Shown here: piece after piece, positions 62,808 to 64,000 of the stretch | How the letters are laid out: each line of letters begins with the position of its first letter | How positions within the stretch are numbered: the first letter of the stretch is position 1 | Made by a program: the position numbers and the translations under genes | Notes under the pieces: model-generated | Told to the model about the DNA's origin: nothing | Databases searched by the model: none | Seen by the model: the letters and a program-made list of their open reading frames with translations, nothing else | Source: Klenkia marina | Lineage (GTDB): Bacteria > Actinomycetota > Actinomycetes > Mycobacteriales > Geodermatophilaceae | DNA length: 64,000 nucleotides | NCBI RefSeq assembly: GCF_900101025.1 | Contig: NZ_FMUH01000001.1 | Location: forward strand, 248,001-312,000 | Direction of reading: 5' to 3'

Positions 62808-64000
62808 GTGAAGTGGACGACGGCAGCCGTGCCCATCGGCGTGGTGGCGATCGTCCTCATGCTCGTGGTGCCGATGCCGGCGATGCTGCTGGACCTGCTC
62901 ATCGGCATCAACATCGCGGCCTCGCTGCTGATCCTGCTGGTCGCGATGTCGATCAAGCGCCCGCTGGACTTCGCCGTCTTCCCCTCGGCCATCCTCATCG
63001 CCACCCTGCTGCGGTTGGCGCTCAACGTCTCCTCGACCCGGCTGGTGCTCTCCGACGGCTACGCCGGCGCCGTCATCGAGGCGTTCGGCCACTTCGTCAT
63101 CGGCGGCTCGCTGGTCGTCGGCCTGGTCGTCTTCCTGATCCTCGTGGTCATCCAGTTCGTGGTCATCACCAAGGGCGCCGAGCGCGTGGCCGAGGTCGGC
63201 GCCCGCTTCACCCTCGACGCGATGCCGGGCAAGCAGATGGCCATCGACGCCGACCTCAACGCCGGCCTCATCACCGAGGCCGAGGCCCGCAAGCGCCGGG
63301 CCGACGTCACCGCCGAGGCCGACTTCTACGGCTCGATGGACGGTGCCAGCAAGTTCGTCAAGGGCGACGCGATCGCCGCGATCATCATCGTGCTGGTCAA
63401 CCTCATCGGTGGGCTGATCATCGGCATGGTCCAGGGCGGGATGAGCGCCGGGGACGCCGTCAGCACCTACTCGCTGCTGGCCGTCGGCGACGGCCTGGTC
63501 TCGATGGTGCCGGCGCTGCTGCTGTCCACCGCCACCGGCATCGTCGTCACCCGCTCGGCCGCCGACGGCGAGCTGGGCCAGGACATGATCGCCCAGCTCG
63601 GCCGCAGGAAGCAGCCGCTGCGCATCGCCGGCGGCGCCCTGCTGGCCCTCGGGCTCATCCCCGGCCTGCCGAAGCTGCCCTTCCTGCTGACGGGCGCGAT
63701 CTTCCTGTTCCTGGCCTCCCGGGTGGACGAGAACCCCCCGGTCGAGGACGAGGCGCCGACCCCCGGTGCCGACGCCCCCTCCCCCGACTCGCCCGAGGCG
63801 ATCGCCGAGAAGATGCGGGTCGACCCGCTCGAGCTCGAGGTGGCCTTCGACCTGGTCGAGCTGGTCGACAGCGCCCGCGGCGGCGACCTGCTCGACCGCG
63901 TGAAGGCACTGCGCCGCAAGGTGGCGATGGACACCGGCCTGGTCATCCCGCTGGTGCGCACCCGCGACAACCTCGACCTGCCCGCCTCCCAGTACGTGGT
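62808..64000 (+). CDS. flhA: Flagellar export gate protein FlhA (cut by the window end)
   Basis: The large gate protein that docks substrates. The 397 residues present cover the membrane part: PMPAMLLDLLIGINIAASLL, RPLDFAVFPSAILIATLLRL, LNVSSTRLVLSDGYAGAVIE and the cytoplasmic loop RFTLDAMPGKQMAIDADLNA then EARKRRADVTAEADFYGSMD, GASKFVKGDAIAAI. The start of the cytoplasmic domain follows. The GTG has no Shine-Dalgarno sequence and fits the leaderless promoter. The gene continues past 64000. Confidence 0.95.
   Translation, partial: MKWTTAAVPIGVVAIVLMLVVPMPAMLLDLLIGINIAASLLILLVAMSIKRPLDFAVFPSAILIATLLRLALNVSSTRLVLSDGYAGAVIEAFGHFVIGGSLVVGLVVFLILVVIQFVVITKGAERVAEVGARFTLDAMPGKQMAIDADLNAGLITEAEARKRRADVTAEADFYGSMDGASKFVKGDAIAAIIIVLVNLIGGLIIGMVQGGMSAGDAVSTYSLLAVGDGLVSMVPALLLSTATGIVVTRSAADGELGQDMIAQLGRRKQPLRIAGGALLALGLIPGLPKLPFLLTGAIFLFLASRVDENPPVEDEAPTPGADAPSPDSPEAIAEKMRVDPLELEVAFDLVELVDSARGGDLLDRVKALRRKVAMDTGLVIPLVRTRDNLDLPASQYV

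Overview
This window is high-GC, GTG-rich, tightly packed DNA typical of an actinomycete. It carries housekeeping genes in actinobacterial arrangements (a three-subunit sdhCAB tail, ispH next to a lipid-droplet-type protein and xseAB, DUF4245 next to glpX, a DUF6542 membrane protein). Its flagellum locus has no L- or P-ring genes, as expected without an outer membrane. A motile actinomycete of the Geodermatophilaceae type is a plausible source; that is inference from layout only.

Layout. 1-30.1 kb is mostly housekeeping: succinate dehydrogenase, a GabT-type aminotransferase, a GNAT protein with a non-standard start, a PEP-dependent dihydroxyacetone kinase operon (dhaKLM), a DUF808 membrane protein, a secreted polysaccharide deacetylase, ychF, a glycosyltransferase, an alkylation-repair pair (Ada-AlkA fusion and Ogt), rmuC, ispH, xseAB, glpX, fumC and gltA. 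Between fumC and gltA (22.9-28.8 kb) lies an accessory sugar island. On the minus strand it has an FAD oxidoreductase, a methyltransferase and a FemAB/GNAT-like protein; on the plus strand, an FdtA/WxcM-like ketoisomerase, a DegT-type sugar aminotransferase and a GT2 glycosyltransferase.

30.4-64 kb is a nearly complete flagellar locus. A minus-strand block holds three proteins of unknown function, a divergent sigma-70-like protein, csrA, flgL, flgK and flgN. Back to back with it, the plus strand runs fliA-type sigma, fliC, fliD, fliS, a small protein in the fliT position, flgB, flgC, fliE, fliF-fliJ, an NlpC/P60 plus lytic transglycosylase fusion, fliK, flgD, flgE, flbD, motA, motB, fliL, fliM-fliR, flhB and flhA (cut by the window end). 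I saw no flgF/flgG and no fliW.

The main new observation is regulatory. Nearly every flagellar transcription unit, early and late alike, is preceded by a sequence of the form TCAN-N15/16-GCCGATNN. This resembles the promoters of the sigma-28/sigma-D/sigma-WhiG family. In fliA, fliM and flhA the start codon lies only 7-8 bases after the -10 octamer, so these mRNAs may be leaderless, and the three share a GCGTGA start context. The first plus-strand gene of the sugar island has the same signature, which suggests that the sugar genes belong to the motility regulon, perhaps for flagellin glycosylation. Other notable features are a 12-codon leader peptide coupled to flgB, possible CsrA sites in the flagellin leader, a 66-bp element repeated at two gene ends (60 of 66 positions identical), a perfect 20-bp palindrome at a small leaderless gene, and two multidomain cell-wall hydrolases, one of which lacks the NlpC catalytic histidine. 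All calls come from reading the sequence; no database search or folding program was run.
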